From: Cytobacillus eiseniae
GTDB lineage: Bacteria > Bacillota > Bacilli > Bacillales > Cytobacillaceae
Assembly (NCBI RefSeq): GCF_017874625.1
Contig: NZ_JAGIKZ010000002.1
Location: 186,001 to 250,000 of the forward strand
Direction: 5' to 3'
DNA: 64,000 nucleotides
Below, one piece after another: positions 1 through 10,047 of the stretch. Numbering within the stretch: the stretch's first letter is position 1; every line of letters begins with the position of its first letter. The position numbers and the translations under genes are program-made. The notes below the pieces were generated by a model. It was not told where the DNA came from and searched no databases. It worked only from the letters and a program-made list of their open reading frames with translations.

Positions 1-698
1 AAGTTTTACCTGAAGCTAGAATCATTCGAATGGATGTGGATACGACAAGTAGAAAAGGTTCACATGAAAAGCTGCTTGATCAATTTCAAGAGGGACATGC
101 AGATATTCTTCTCGGAACACAAATGATTGCGAAAGGACTTGATTTTCCAAATATCACATTAGTTGGAGTGTTATCGGCAGATACGATGCTTCATCTTCCA
201 GATTTTCGTTCATCAGAGAAAACATTTCAGCTCTTAACACAGGTGAGTGGACGAGCTGGGAGGCATGAAAAGGAAGGTGAAGTTGTTATTCAAACATATA
301 CTCCTGAGCATTATAGTATCGAACTCGCTGCTGAACAGGATTATGATCGTTTCTATGAACAAGAAATGATGCTGCGGAAAATTCACAAGTACCCTCCATT
401 TTATTACATCGCTCTCGTAACAGTTAGTCATGAGGAGTTAATGAAAGTGGTATCAGTTACAGAGAAAGTAACAACTTATATTCGATCCAAATTATCAAAT
501 GAAGCGATTTGCTTAGGGCCAGTTGCTTCGCCAATTCCTCGGATCAATAATAGATATCGCTACCAATGTTTGATAAAATACAAACGGGAGCCTGGGCTTA
601 ATCAAGCACTGAAGAAAATGCTTGATCAATACCAGCAGGAAATACATACTAATGGACTGCAAATTTCAGTCGATGTCAATCCATTTATATTAATGTAA
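1..698 (+). CDS. priA: Primosomal protein N' (replication restart helicase PriA), C-terminal part
   Basis: This is a 5'-truncated gene. The reading frame is open from base 3, and about 232 C-terminal residues remain of a protein that is usually about 800 residues. PriA recognises stalled forks and reloads the replicative helicase. The visible part holds the end of the helicase core: a GTQMIAKGLDFPN stretch (motif V region) and a QVSGRAGR motif (motif VI with its arginine finger). The PriA-type C-terminal domain follows, with the conserved KYPPF and PRINNRYRYQCLIK stretches. The zinc-binding cysteines and Walker A would lie upstream of the window. It precedes def-fmt, as in B. subtilis. An internal ATG at base 30 is not the true start, because the homologous sequence runs through it. 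Confidence 0.96.
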   Translation, partial: VLPEARIIRMDVDTTSRKGSHEKLLDQFQEGHADILLGTQMIAKGLDFPNITLVGVLSADTMLHLPDFRSSEKTFQLLTQVSGRAGRHEKEGEVVIQTYTPEHYSIELAAEQDYDRFYEQEMMLRKIHKYPPFYYIALVTVSHEELMKVVSVTEKVTTYIRSKLSNEAICLGPVASPIPRINNRYRYQCLIKYKREPGLNQALKKMLDQYQQEIHTNGLQISVDVNPFILM

Positions 699-784
699 TG
701 GAGAAACTGCTCTAATAATTTTCCACGTATGTTATGAAGATAAAGTAAATGGTTGAAAATAGTGAAACAACAGGAGGAAATAGC

Positions 785-1270
785 TTGACAGTTAGAAAAA
801 TAGTCACATATCCAGCAGAAATATTAGAAAAACAATGTAAGCCTGTTACACAATTTGATAAAAAACTAGTAAAAATATTGAATGATATGTATGATACGAT
901 GCTTGAATTTGATGGTGTTGGTCTTGCTGCCCCCCAAATTGGCTTAGATATGCAGGCGGCGATTGTTGATATTGATGATGAAAATGGAACAATTGAAATG
1001 ATTAATCCAGAAATCGTCGAAACAAATGGGGAACAATTAGGTCCAGAAGGCTGTCTAAGCTTTCCAGATCTATATGGAGAAGTAGAGAGGCCCTATTATG
1101 TGAAAATAAAAGCACAGGATCGAAAAGGCAAGTTTTTTACTTTTGAAGCGAAGGATTTCTTAGCACGAGCGATATTACATGAAATCGATCATTTACATGG
1201 CGTTTTATTTACTTCAAAAGTGAAAAGATATTTAGAAGCAGAAGAGTTAGAAGGGTTGGAAGAAGAATGA
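785..1270 (+). CDS. def: Peptide deformylase
   Basis: Metalloenzyme that removes the N-formyl group from nascent proteins. The 161-residue product has all three family motifs: GVGLAAPQ (residues 44-51), EGCLS (88-92, metal-binding Cys90) and HEIDH (132-136, two metal-binding His and the catalytic Glu). I chose the TTG at 785 because AGGAGG at 772-777 sits 7 bases upstream and the length matches the 160-residue B. subtilis Def. An in-frame ATG at 749 would add 12 residues that are not in homologs and would place the ribosome binding site inside the gene. The last codon overlaps fmt (ATGA), so translation is probably coupled to the next step of formyl-Met metabolism. Confidence 0.95.
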   Translation: MTVRKIVTYPAEILEKQCKPVTQFDKKLVKILNDMYDTMLEFDGVGLAAPQIGLDMQAAIVDIDDENGTIEMINPEIVETNGEQLGPEGCLSFPDLYGEVERPYYVKIKAQDRKGKFFTFEAKDFLARAILHEIDHLHGVLFTSKVKRYLEAEELEGLEEE

Positions 1271-2217
1271 CGAAGATAATCTTTATGGGAACACCAGATT
1301 TTTCTGTTCCTGTACTGCAGCAAATTTTAAATGATGGATATGACGTAGTTGGAGTCGTCACTCAACCAGATCGCCCAGTAGGAAGGAAAAGGAAATTAAC
1401 GCCTCCTCCAGTGAAAGTAGAAGCTGAAAAACATGGAATTCCCGTTTATCAGCCAGAGAAAATTCGTCAACCAGAGGAATTGGAGCAAATTTTAGCTATA
1501 AAGCCAGATTTAATTATTACCGCAGCATTTGGTCAAATATTGCCAAAAGAATTGCTTGATGCACCAAAATATGGTTGTATCAATGTCCATGCTTCACTTC
1601 TCCCAGAGCTTCGAGGTGGGGCACCGATCCATTATTCGATTATTCAGGGGAAAGAAAAAACGGGTATAACAATCATGTATATGGCTGAGAAGCTTGATGC
1701 GGGTGACATATTAACCCAAGTAGAAGTACCAATTACTGAAATAGATACGGTTGGTTCCTTGCATGATAAACTGAGTGCCGCAGGATCAAAGCTGTTATCT
1801 GAAACATTGCCGAAATTATTAAATGGAGAATTGAAGCCCATTCCTCAAAAGGATGAAGAAGCAACATTTGCTTCTAATATTAAACGTGAGCAAGAAAAGA
1901 TTGATTGGTCAAAAGCAGGAGAAGACATCTATAACCATATTCGTGGGCTAAACCCATGGCCAGTTGCTTACACAACACTAGAAGGATCAGTTGTTAAAGT
2001 TTGGTGGGCAGAGAAAACGGCGAGAGAAACAAATCTGCTTCCAGGGACAATTATTGGGCTGGATGACAATGCGCTAATTGTTGCTACTGGAAATAAGACA
2101 GCAATTAAAATTCTTGAGCTTCAGCCATCTGGCAAGAAAAAAATGTCTTCTGAGCAATTTTTACGTGGAGCTGGCTCCCATATTTCGGTTGGTCATCGTC
2201 TAGGAGAAACAGAATGA
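1267..2217 (+). CDS. fmt: Methionyl-tRNA formyltransferase
   Basis: Transfers a formyl group from 10-formyl-tetrahydrofolate to Met-tRNAfMet. The 316-residue protein has the expected two domains: an N-terminal Rossmann-like formyltransferase domain (about 1-205) and a C-terminal OB-fold tRNA-binding domain (about 206-316). The catalytic triad is visible as Asn107, His109 and Asp145, around the [12 protein letters not shown] motif (110-121). The start overlaps the def stop by four bases and the gene end overlaps the rsmB start by four bases. The def-fmt-rsmB trio is therefore one tightly coupled unit. Confidence 0.97.
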   Translation: MTKIIFMGTPDFSVPVLQQILNDGYDVVGVVTQPDRPVGRKRKLTPPPVKVEAEKHGIPVYQPEKIRQPEELEQILAIKPDLIITAAFGQILPKELLDAPKYGCINVHASLLPELRGGAPIHYSIIQGKEKTGITIMYMAEKLDAGDILTQVEVPITEIDTVGSLHDKLSAAGSKLLSETLPKLLNGELKPIPQKDEEATFASNIKREQEKIDWSKAGEDIYNHIRGLNPWPVAYTTLEGSVVKVWWAEKTARETNLLPGTIIGLDDNALIVATGNKTAIKILELQPSGKKKMSSEQFLRGAGSHISVGHRLGETE

Positions 2218-3566
2218 AAAAAGATGGGAAGAAAAATGTTCGTGAGACTGCCCTCGATTTATTAGAAGCAGTCGAAAAAAATCAGTCTTATAGCAATCTT
2301 TTACTGAATCATGCCATTCAAAAAAATGCGATTCCTCCGAAAGATATTGGTTTATTGACAGAATTAACTTATGGAACATTACAAAGAAGAATGAGTCTAG
2401 ACTTCTATTTACAGCCTTTCTTACAAGGCAATAAAAAAATAGAAGGCTGGGTAAAACAATTATTGCGTGTCACACTATATCAAATGGTCTATTTAGATAA
2501 AATACCTGATCGTGCGGCGATTTTTGAAGCAGTAGAAATTGCGAAGAAAAGGGGCCATAAAGGCATTTCTGGAATGGTGAACGGAGTGCTAAGAAATATT
2601 CAAAGACAAGGACTCCCATCCTTAGAGACGCTAGCTGATTCAATTGAAAGATTGGCTATTGAAACAAGTCATCCAATTTGGCTTGTGAAAAGATGGGTGG
2701 AGCAGCTTGGGTTTGAGCAAACAAAGCAAATGTGTGAACTTAATTTAACGGCGCCATTACAAACAGCGAGGGTTAATCTTACGAAAATAACTAAAGATGC
2801 ATGTTTGGCAAAGCTTATAGAGGAAGGTTATCAAGTGGAAGCGAGTGAGGTCATTCCAGAAGCAATTAAATGCTACCGTGGGAATCTCGCGAATTCGACT
2901 GCATTTAAAGAAGGCTTCTTAACCATTCAGGATGAAAGTTCCATGTTAGCTGCTATTGCATTAAATGTAGGAAAAAATGAACGCATTTTAGATGCATGTG
3001 CGGCTCCTGGGGGAAAATCCACACATATTGGTGAGAAGCTGCAAAATACAGGACAAGTCATCTCTCTAGATCTGCATGAGCATAAAGTGAAATTAATTAA
3101 TGAAAATGCCAATCGACTGGAGCTAACGAATATTAAAGCAAATGTACTTGATAGCAGAAATGTCCAAGCCCATTTTGAAAAGGAATCGTTTGATCGAATT
3201 TTATTAGATGCGCCTTGTTCCGGACTTGGAGTAATGAGACGTAAGCCAGATATGAAATATGTCAAAAAGGAAGAAGACGTACTTCGACTTTCAGAAATCC
3301 AGAAAAACTTATTAAAAGCAGTTTCCCCTTTGTTGAAAAAAGGTGGTATTCTAGTTTATAGTACTTGTACGGTTGATAGAGAAGAGAATCATGAGGTAGT
3401 AGAAACATTTTTAAAGGATCAAGTGGATTTTGAAGGGGATCCCACACTAAAGGATCGAATGCCTGAATTGATCCGTCCATTAGTAAATGGATTTCAACTT
3501 CAAATTTTGCCACAAGATATTGGTTCAGACGGCTTTTATATAGCCTGTTTAAGAAAGAAGGTGTAA
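2214..3566 (+). CDS. rsmB: 16S rRNA (cytosine-967-C5)-methyltransferase RsmB
   Basis: SAM-dependent RNA m5C methyltransferase (Sun/Fmu family), 450 residues. An N-terminal NusB-like RNA-binding domain (about 1-145) comes first, followed by the catalytic Rossmann domain. The SAM-binding loop [12 protein letters not shown] is present. So are both active-site cysteines: the PC motif (DAPCSGLG, Cys335) and the TC motif ([10 protein letters not shown], Cys385), spaced as in the E. coli enzyme. Translation starts in an ATGA overlap with fmt. It is followed after two bases by rlmN, another rRNA methyltransferase. Confidence 0.96.
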   Translation: MKKDGKKNVRETALDLLEAVEKNQSYSNLLLNHAIQKNAIPPKDIGLLTELTYGTLQRRMSLDFYLQPFLQGNKKIEGWVKQLLRVTLYQMVYLDKIPDRAAIFEAVEIAKKRGHKGISGMVNGVLRNIQRQGLPSLETLADSIERLAIETSHPIWLVKRWVEQLGFEQTKQMCELNLTAPLQTARVNLTKITKDACLAKLIEEGYQVEASEVIPEAIKCYRGNLANSTAFKEGFLTIQDESSMLAAIALNVGKNERILDACAAPGGKSTHIGEKLQNTGQVISLDLHEHKVKLINENANRLELTNIKANVLDSRNVQAHFEKESFDRILLDAPCSGLGVMRRKPDMKYVKKEEDVLRLSEIQKNLLKAVSPLLKKGGILVYSTCTVDREENHEVVETFLKDQVDFEGDPTLKDRMPELIRPLVNGFQLQILPQDIGSDGFYIACLRKKV

Positions 3567-3568
3567 AA

Positions 3569-4651
3569 ATGGAAAAAACAACAGAGAAAAAGACAACAAT
3601 AGATCAAAAACCTTCCATTTATTCTTTACAACTACATGAGCTAAAGGATTGGCTCAAAGAGAATAATGAAAAGGCATTTCGTGCGGAACAAATTTTTGAT
3701 TGGCTATACACGAAAAGAGTCACCTCATTTGAGGATATGACGAATTTATCAAAAAGTTTAAGAGATATGCTGGAAGCAGCATTTGCCATGACGACATTAA
3801 ATACGATTATCCAGCAGCAATCATCTGACGGAACAATCAAATTTCTGTTTGAACTTCATGATGGCTACTCCATTGAAACCGTATTAATGAGACATGATTA
3901 TGGGAATTCCGTATGTGTCACAACACAGGTTGGATGCAGAATTGGCTGTACATTCTGTGCCTCTACTTTAGGTGGATTAAAGCGTAATTTAGAAGCAGGA
4001 GAGATTGTTGCGCAGGTTGTAAAGGTACAACAAGCCCTTGATGAAACAAACGAGCGAGTAAGCTCAGTGGTTATAATGGGGATTGGTGAACCGTTTGATA
4101 ATTTTGATCATATGCTTTCGTTCTTGAAAATAATCAATCATGATCAAGGATTAAATATTGGTGCACGTCATATTACGGTCTCAACTAGTGGAATCATACC
4201 GAAAATCTATAAATTTGCTGATGAGAATATGCAAATTAACTTTGCTCTTTCACTGCACGCACCTAACACAGAATTACGAAGCCGACTGATGCCGATCAAT
4301 CGGGCATACAAATTGCCAGATTTGATGGAAGCGATCCGCTACTATATAAATAAAACAGGTAGACGAGTAAGCTTTGAGTACGGATTATTCGGTGGAGTGA
4401 ATGATCAGGTTGAACATGCAGAAGAATTGGCAAGACTTATAAAAGGAATCAAATGTCATGTTAATTTAATCCCAGTAAACTATGTTCCAGAAAGAGATTA
4501 TGTAAGAACACCAAAAGAGCAAATATATACATTTGAAAAGACTTTAAAAAATCACGGTATTAATGTAACAATTCGCAGAGAGCACGGTCATGATATTGAT
4601 GCAGCATGTGGACAACTTCGTGCAAAGGAGCGAAAAGAGGAGACGAGGTGA
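3569..4651 (+). CDS. rlmN: Dual-specificity 23S rRNA/tRNA adenine-C2 methyltransferase RlmN (radical SAM)
   Basis: Methylates C2 of A2503 in 23S rRNA and A37 in some tRNAs by a radical-SAM ping-pong mechanism. The 360-residue protein carries the radical SAM cysteine motif CxxxCxxC at Cys123, Cys127 and Cys130 (CRIGCTFC), the GIGEPFDNF stretch and the C-terminal [12 protein letters not shown] segment with the methyl-carrying Cys. These are diagnostic for RlmN. Wild-type A2503 methylation affects ribosome accuracy; the Cfr resistance enzyme is a relative, but sequence and synteny here fit the housekeeping RlmN. The gene begins two bases after rsmB, and prpC follows after four bases. Confidence 0.96.
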   Translation: MEKTTEKKTTIDQKPSIYSLQLHELKDWLKENNEKAFRAEQIFDWLYTKRVTSFEDMTNLSKSLRDMLEAAFAMTTLNTIIQQQSSDGTIKFLFELHDGYSIETVLMRHDYGNSVCVTTQVGCRIGCTFCASTLGGLKRNLEAGEIVAQVVKVQQALDETNERVSSVVIMGIGEPFDNFDHMLSFLKIINHDQGLNIGARHITVSTSGIIPKIYKFADENMQINFALSLHAPNTELRSRLMPINRAYKLPDLMEAIRYYINKTGRRVSFEYGLFGGVNDQVEHAEELARLIKGIKCHVNLIPVNYVPERDYVRTPKEQIYTFEKTLKNHGINVTIRREHGHDIDAACGQLRAKERKEETR

Positions 4652-4655
4652 CAGG

Positions 4656-5414
4656 ATGAAAGCTGTTTATATGACAGACCGAGGCAGAATTCGTCAACAT
4701 AATGAAGATAATGGTGGTGTTTTCAAAAACACTAGCGGCCAACGACTTGCCATCGTTGCTGATGGCATGGGCGGCCACCGCGCAGGGGATGTAGCAAGTG
4801 AAATGGCTTTAGCCAATTTGAAAAAGCGGTGGGAAGAAGCAACCTTAATTCAAACAGCTGATGAAGCAGAAGAATGGTTGAAAACTGCGATTGAAAATGG
4901 CAATACTCTTCTATATGAGCATTCGAAAAATGTGTCTGAATGTAAAGGCATGGGGACAACGGTTGTAGCGGCTATATGTACAGATCGTTTTGTTAGTGTA
5001 GCAAATATTGGCGATAGTCGATGTTATATTTTCAATGAGAATGGTTTTCAGCAATTAACAGACGATCATTCCCTTGTAAATGAACTAGTTCGTACGGGAC
5101 AAATTTCTAAGGAGGATGCTGAGCATCATCCAATGAAAAATGTTGTACTTCGCTCATTAGGAACAGAAGAAACAGTAAATATAGATATAAAAACGATTAT
5201 TTTTGAAGAAGAAGATTTACTGCTTTTATGCTCTGATGGATTATCAAATAAAGTAACAGAGGCGGAAATGATTGAAGTTCTTCAAAGTGAGCAAAGCATG
5301 AATGAAAAAGCAGCGACATTAATTGATTTAGCCAATAATCATGGCGGAGAAGATAATATTACGTTAATTATCGTTGAATTCTTAGATAGTGGCGAATCTG
5401 GTGATGGCTTATGA
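4656..5414 (+). CDS. prpC: PP2C-family Ser/Thr protein phosphatase PrpC (Stp)
   Basis: Metal-dependent phosphatase that reverses phosphorylation by the PrkC kinase encoded directly downstream. The 252-residue protein has the PPM/PP2C motifs in order: RxRxxNEDN with Asp18, DGMGG (36-40), GMGTT, NIGDSR, CSDGLSN and GGEDNIT. These supply the aspartates for the two-metal centre. I took the ATG at 4656 because it begins the conserved MKAVYMTDRG stretch; a longer in-frame extension back to 4590 lies inside rlmN. The stop overlaps the prkC start, so phosphatase and kinase are co-translated as in B. subtilis. Confidence 0.96.
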   Translation: MKAVYMTDRGRIRQHNEDNGGVFKNTSGQRLAIVADGMGGHRAGDVASEMALANLKKRWEEATLIQTADEAEEWLKTAIENGNTLLYEHSKNVSECKGMGTTVVAAICTDRFVSVANIGDSRCYIFNENGFQQLTDDHSLVNELVRTGQISKEDAEHHPMKNVVLRSLGTEETVNIDIKTIIFEEEDLLLLCSDGLSNKVTEAEMIEVLQSEQSMNEKAATLIDLANNHGGEDNITLIIVEFLDSGESGDGL

Positions 5415-7366
5415 TGATTGGAAAAAGAATCAGCGGCAGATATAAAATTCTTGAAACCATTGGCGGGGGTGGAATGGCCAATGTTTATTTAGCGCATGAT
5501 ATGATTCTCGATCGTGATGTAGCCTTAAAAATGCTTCGGCTTGATTTTGCTAATGATGAAGAATTTATCCGCCGTTTTCATCGTGAGGCACAGTCGGCTA
5601 CAAGTCTTGCACACCCTAATATTGTTAGTATTTACGATGTAGGTGAAGAGGATTCCATCTATTATATTGTAATGGAATATGTAGATGGTCAAACATTAAA
5701 GCAATACATACAGCAAAATAATCCCATTCGAATAGATGAAATCCTTGAAATTATGAAGCAGTTAACATCTGCCATTTCTCATGCGCATCAAAATCATATT
5801 ATCCATCGGGATATTAAGCCTCATAATATATTAATTGATCGGCTTGGCAATGTGAAGATTACTGATTTTGGCATTGCGATGGCACTAAGTGCAACAAGTA
5901 TTACACAAACAAATTCAGTATTAGGATCTGTTCATTATTTATCACCAGAGCAAGCAAGAGGTGGAATGGCAAACCGGAAGTCGGATATTTACTCGTTAGG
6001 GATTGTAATGTTTGAATTGTTAACAGGTAGACTCCCTTTTTCTGGAGATTCCGCAGTGACGATTGCATTAAAACATTTGCAATCAGAAACCCCTTCTTTA
6101 AGAAGATGGAATCCTGCTATCCCACAAAGTGTAGAAAATATTGTTTTAAAAGCAACCGCAAAGGATCCATTTCATCGCTATGATAGCGTAGAGGAAATGG
6201 AGGATGATATTCGAACCGCATTGGATCCAGAAAGACTTCATGAGCAAAAATTTAGCATTCCTATTGATGATGATGCGACCATTGCCATTCCAATTATTAC
6301 GAATGAGCATTCTTATTCAAATATGGATGAAACAGTTATTCATAAAGAGGTAAAAAGTGGGCAATCAAAAAAAGAGCCAAAGCCTAAGAAAAAAGAAAAA
6401 AAGAAAAAATGGCCGATTGTATTAGTCTCTATCTTTTTTAGCTTAATTATTCTCGGTTTATTTGTTGTTTTTATTCTTCCTGGCTTATTATCTCCAGATG
6501 ATATTACTGTACCTGATGTAAGTGGAGAAAGCATTGAAGATGCAATAAAGGAGCTTGAAGATGCTGGATTTAAAATTAGAGAAACCATTCAAGTGAATGA
6601 TGAAGAAATACAAGAAGGTCTCGTGATTAAAACAGATCCAAAGGTTGGAAAGATTGTTAAAGAAGGACATGAAATTGATCTTTATGAAAGCTTGGGAAAA
6701 GAGAAGTTTGAGCTTGAAAATTACATCGGTCAATCCTTTGATGAAGTAGAAAGATTATTAGGAAAGCATCATTTTACAATCAAGAAAAATGAAGTGAATA
6801 ATGATAGTGAGGCTGAAGGAACAATTCTTGAGCAAAACTTTAAACAAGGGGATCAAGTTATCCCTGAAGAAACAGAATTGATCTTTACTGTTAGTATTGG
6901 ACCCAAGCCAATTACGTTAAAAGATTTAAGTGGGTATAATACGAAAGGGCTGCAAGAATATGAGGATTCTACAGGGATAGTTATTGAGGTTGCGAAGGAG
7001 GATCATTCCGAAACTGTGGCCGAAGGACTTGTCATCTCGCAAGAGCCAGCAGCTGGAAAACAGCTTACCAAAGGAAGTAAAGTGAAAGTCGTTATTTCAA
7101 AAGGGAAAAAGGAAATCCCGCCAAAGGTTGTTTTCATTGAAGTATCAGTTCCATATGAGCCTGAGATTGAAGGGCAGCCACAGGAGGTTCAAATCTATAT
7201 TAATGATATGAATCGCTCAATAACAGAACCTTATATTACTGAATATATTACAGAAAATAGAAAGTTCAGGATTGAACTCGAGATTCCTTTTGGTCAGAAT
7301 GCGGTATACCAAGTACGAAGAGATAGTACGGTCATCGAACAACAGGAAGTGCCATATCCACAGTAA
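5411..7366 (+). CDS. prkC: Membrane Ser/Thr protein kinase with PASTA repeats (PrkC)
   Basis: Hanks-type kinase that senses peptidoglycan fragments and controls germination, the stationary phase and cell-wall metabolism. It has 651 residues. The kinase domain covers about 11-270, with the glycine-rich IGGGGMANVY loop, catalytic Lys40, Glu59, HRDIKPHN (Asp134), DFG (152-154), a Thr-rich activation loop (about 162-168) and an SPE motif (178-180). A Lys-rich stretch (KKKEKKKK) precedes one transmembrane helix at about 335-357. Outside the cell follow three PASTA repeats (about 360-570) and a C-terminal Ig-like domain. The start overlaps prpC. Its length and domain plan match B. subtilis PrkC. 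Confidence 0.97.
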   Translation: MMIGKRISGRYKILETIGGGGMANVYLAHDMILDRDVALKMLRLDFANDEEFIRRFHREAQSATSLAHPNIVSIYDVGEEDSIYYIVMEYVDGQTLKQYIQQNNPIRIDEILEIMKQLTSAISHAHQNHIIHRDIKPHNILIDRLGNVKITDFGIAMALSATSITQTNSVLGSVHYLSPEQARGGMANRKSDIYSLGIVMFELLTGRLPFSGDSAVTIALKHLQSETPSLRRWNPAIPQSVENIVLKATAKDPFHRYDSVEEMEDDIRTALDPERLHEQKFSIPIDDDATIAIPIITNEHSYSNMDETVIHKEVKSGQSKKEPKPKKKEKKKKWPIVLVSIFFSLIILGLFVVFILPGLLSPDDITVPDVSGESIEDAIKELEDAGFKIRETIQVNDEEIQEGLVIKTDPKVGKIVKEGHEIDLYESLGKEKFELENYIGQSFDEVERLLGKHHFTIKKNEVNNDSEAEGTILEQNFKQGDQVIPEETELIFTVSIGPKPITLKDLSGYNTKGLQEYEDSTGIVIEVAKEDHSETVAEGLVISQEPAAGKQLTKGSKVKVVISKGKKEIPPKVVFIEVSVPYEPEIEGQPQEVQIYINDMNRSITEPYITEYITENRKFRIELEIPFGQNAVYQVRRDSTVIEQQEVPYPQ

Positions 7367-7430
7367 TAAGCATTATTTAGGCTGGGGATTTATGTAACAT
7401 GATTTCAACTATTCAGTAAGGAGTGTTGCT

Positions 7431-8312
7431 ATGCCTGAGGGCAAAATCATTAAGGCGTTAAGTGGATTTTATTATGTATATAGCGATGATGAAATCATTC
7501 AATGCCGTGGTCGAGGGGTATTTAGGAAAAATAAAGTGACCCCGCTAGTTGGTGATGAAGTTGTTTTTCAAGCGGAAAATGACAAAGAAGGATATATTTT
7601 AGAAGTGAAAGATCGTAAAAATGAACTTGTTCGTCCGCCTATTGCCAATGTAGATCAGGCCATCCTTGTTTTTTCAGCGGTGGAACCTGATTTCAGTACA
7701 GCTCTCCTTGATCGATTCCTTGTTTTAGTGGAATATAATCGGATTAAGCCGATCATCTGTATTACGAAAATGGATTTAACGAGTGAAGATCAGCATAAGC
7801 AAATTCAAATGTATGCGGAAGATTATAAAAGATCTGGGTATACTGTGCTGTTAACATCGTCTGAGACAGAAGAAGGAATAAAGGAATTATATCCATATTT
7901 AGATGGGGAAATTTCTGTCTTTGCTGGTCAGTCTGGTGTTGGAAAATCCTCTCTTCTTAATGCTCTTAATCCAGATTTAGATTTAAGAACAGATGATATT
8001 TCATCCCATCTTGGCAGAGGAAAGCATACGACAAGGCATGTTGAATTAATAAGAATGGGGAATGGTTTAGTCGCAGATACCCCTGGATTTAGTTCACTTG
8101 AGTTTATGGAAATTGAAATGTCAGATTTGAATTTCTGCTTTCCAGATATTCAATTGAAAAGTGAGGAATGTAAATTTAGAGGTTGTCTACATATTGCTGA
8201 ACCTAAATGTGCAGTAAAGGCTGCTATTGAAACAGGAGAACTACCTGCTTATCGTTATGAGCATTACAAACAATTTTTGCAAGAAATTAAAGACAGAAAG
8301 CCGAGGTACTAA
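7431..8312 (+). CDS. rsgA: Ribosome small-subunit-dependent GTPase RsgA (YloQ/CpgA)
   Basis: Circularly permuted GTPase that acts late in 30S assembly. The 293-residue protein has an N-terminal OB fold (about 1-65). The GTPase motifs then appear in permuted order: the G4 motif TKMD first, G1 GQSGVGKSS at about 165-173, and G3 DTPGFSS at about 215. A C-terminal zinc-binding domain follows, with the Cys-x4-Cys-x-His-x5-Cys pattern (CKFRGCLH...KC). A strong ribosome binding site (AAGGAG) lies upstream of the ATG. It is separated by three bases from rpe. In B. subtilis this protein is a PrkC substrate, which agrees with its place next to prkC. Confidence 0.96.
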   Translation: MPEGKIIKALSGFYYVYSDDEIIQCRGRGVFRKNKVTPLVGDEVVFQAENDKEGYILEVKDRKNELVRPPIANVDQAILVFSAVEPDFSTALLDRFLVLVEYNRIKPIICITKMDLTSEDQHKQIQMYAEDYKRSGYTVLLTSSETEEGIKELYPYLDGEISVFAGQSGVGKSSLLNALNPDLDLRTDDISSHLGRGKHTTRHVELIRMGNGLVADTPGFSSLEFMEIEMSDLNFCFPDIQLKSEECKFRGCLHIAEPKCAVKAAIETGELPAYRYEHYKQFLQEIKDRKPRY

Positions 8313-8315
8313 GCT

Positions 8316-8975
8316 ATGGTTAAGATTGCCCCATCCATATTATCTGCTGACTTTTCAAAATTAGGGGAAGAAATTCTTGATGTTGAAAAAGGTGGAGCCG
8401 ATTATATTCATGTCGATGTAATGGACGGACATTTTGTACCGAATATTACAATTGGGCCTTTAATTGTTGAAGCGATTCGTCCAGTAACAAAGCTTCCACT
8501 TGATGTCCATTTAATGATTGAAAATCCAGATCTTTATATCGAAGCTTTTGCTAAAGCAGGAGCGGATTATATTACCGTACATGTTGAAGCATGCCGTCAT
8601 CTCCATCGAACGATTCATTTTATTAAATCACTTGGAGTGAAAGCAGGAGTGGTGTTAAATCCAGCTACGCCTGTGCAAACGATTGAAGAGATCATTGAGG
8701 ATGTAGACATGGTTCTGCTTATGACTGTTAATCCTGGCTTCGGTGGTCAGAAATTCATCCCATCCGTCCTTCAAAAAATTACTGCTGTAAAGCGATTGGC
8801 AGATAGCAAAGGCTTGAATATTGAAATCGAAGTAGACGGCGGTGTAAATGAAGAGACGGCAAAGCTATGTATCGATGCTGGTGCAGATGTGTTAGTAGCT
8901 GGATCTGCTGTTTATAATCAAAAGGACCGTGCCAAGGCGATTGCAGCCATTAAAGGCAATGCCATACACAATTAA
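8316..8975 (+). CDS. rpe: Ribulose-phosphate 3-epimerase
   Basis: Interconverts D-ribulose 5-phosphate and D-xylulose 5-phosphate in the pentose phosphate pathway. The 219-residue TIM-barrel protein shows the family motifs: the N-terminal [19 protein letters not shown] (metal-binding His and Asp), [20 protein letters not shown] and EVDGGVN near the C-terminus with the second catalytic Asp, then a phosphate-binding AGSAVY. The length is normal. It is the last gene of the def-to-rpe run and is closed by the strong hairpin terminator at 8981-9010. Confidence 0.97.
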   Translation: MVKIAPSILSADFSKLGEEILDVEKGGADYIHVDVMDGHFVPNITIGPLIVEAIRPVTKLPLDVHLMIENPDLYIEAFAKAGADYITVHVEACRHLHRTIHFIKSLGVKAGVVLNPATPVQTIEEIIEDVDMVLLMTVNPGFGGQKFIPSVLQKITAVKRLADSKGLNIEIEVDGGVNEETAKLCIDAGADVLVAGSAVYNQKDRAKAIAAIKGNAIHN

Positions 8976-8980
8976 TGGGG

Positions 8981-9010
8981 AAGTCAGCTGTTAAGGCTGA
9001 CTTCTTTTTT
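8981..9010 (+). terminator. Rho-independent terminator after rpe
   Basis: An 8-bp perfect stem, AAGTCAGC (8981-8988) with GCTGACTT (8996-9003), and a 7-base loop are followed by a run of six T. It separates the def-rpe operon from thiN. Confidence 0.93.
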
Positions 9011-9192
9011 CACATGACCTTTCATTATCAAGGTTCAGGGTTGAACAACTAGGTTGGTTGGAGTGGAAAGTGTATGCACCTTGACATGCATTCAAAGGTG
9101 TCAAATTAAGGATCTTATTAAACGTTCTACATAAGGATCGAAGTGCTAAATAGAATCAATCTTGACTGAATAGTATAATAATTGTTCGTGAA

Positions 9193-9278
9193 AGGCACTT
9201 TTCTAAAAAGATTGATGTTTTTAAATCAAATGTTTTACCAAATATGTGTAAAATAGTAACAATGTTGCGAAAACAGCT
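9193..9278. repeat. Degenerate dispersed repeat (short copy) upstream of thiN
   Basis: This stretch shares TTTTCTAAAAAGATTG, the TGTTTTT run, TACCAAAT, GTGTAAAATAG and an ATGTT-GCG-AAA-AGC end with the longer repeat at 47851-47988 between fliE and fliF. The middle of that element (47913-47951) has no counterpart here. It ends only 30 bases before the thiN start. The rest of the 9011-9307 gap holds no gene that I can see. Confidence 0.7.
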
Positions 9279-9307
9279 TACTCAAAACTTGTAATAAGGT
9301 GGATATA

Positions 9308-9955
9308 ATGAATATAAATATTTTAGCTGGAGGGCCATCAGAATTTATTCCAAGCCTTGAGGCGTATCAAAATGATAAGGATGTTTGGATCGGAGTTGAT
9401 AAAGGTGTATATACACTGCTTTCTAACAACATCCAACCAACAATGGCTTTTGGAGATTTTGACTCCGTAACAAAAAAAGAAATGCAGCTGATTGAAGAGA
9501 AGGTTGAGGAATTAAAACGGTTTCATCCAGAAAAAGATGAGACAGATTTGGAGCTTGCACTAGATTGGGCATTGAAGCAACTACCTGAAACCATTCGGAT
9601 CTTTGGTGCAACGGGTGGCAGAATTGATCATTTTCTTGCTAATATTCAACTTCTAATTAAACCAATGCAAAATGATCAATTTGTCCATGTGGAAATTATT
9701 GATCAAAAAAATCTCGTATATTTGCGTAGTCCAGGTTCATATACGGTTCAAAAAAAATCACATTATAAATATATTTCTTTTTTACCGATTTCAATGGAAG
9801 TTAGCGGCATTACATTGGAAGGTTTTAAATATCCCTTAACAAACCGAAACCTTCCTATTGGATCGACACTTTGTATTAGTAATGAACTTATTATCGATAA
9901 TGGTCATTTTTCATTTTTAAAAGGCATATTATTGGTTGTAAGAAGTAATGATTAG
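9308..9955 (+). CDS. thiN: Thiamine pyrophosphokinase
   Basis: Transfers pyrophosphate from ATP to thiamine to make thiamine diphosphate. The 215-residue product has the TPK catalytic-domain motifs: VDKGVYTLL, the acidic FGDFDSV loop (substrate and metal binding), HPEKDETDLELAL and GATGGRIDHFLANIQLL. A C-terminal beta-rich TPK-binding domain follows. The ATG at 9308 has AAGGTGG five bases upstream. A GTG at 9299 lies within that ribosome binding site and is not used. The 215-residue length agrees with B. subtilis ThiN (YloS, 214). It is cut off from rpe by a terminator and so probably has its own promoter, which I could not place with confidence. Confidence 0.95.
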   Translation: MNINILAGGPSEFIPSLEAYQNDKDVWIGVDKGVYTLLSNNIQPTMAFGDFDSVTKKEMQLIEEKVEELKRFHPEKDETDLELALDWALKQLPETIRIFGATGGRIDHFLANIQLLIKPMQNDQFVHVEIIDQKNLVYLRSPGSYTVQKKSHYKYISFLPISMEVSGITLEGFKYPLTNRNLPIGSTLCISNELIIDNGHFSFLKGILLVVRSND

Positions 9956-10047
9956 ATAGAAAATTGATTAGTACTTATCTATTTTTATTGAATATGATGG
10001 TAGTGGTTTGATGGATGTGTAAGAGATCGTGAGGAGGGACACGGGAT

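Noticed and set aside
3569-4651. Cfr-type antibiotic resistance methyltransferase
   Set aside because: It is a radical-SAM RNA methyltransferase like Cfr, but the sequence, length and operon position between rsmB and prpC fit the housekeeping RlmN.
9104-9130. TTGACA-type hexamer and nearby inverted TTGACA/TGTCAA before thiN
   Set aside because: No -10 box lies at a usable distance, and the inverted arms are short enough to arise by chance in A/T-rich DNA.
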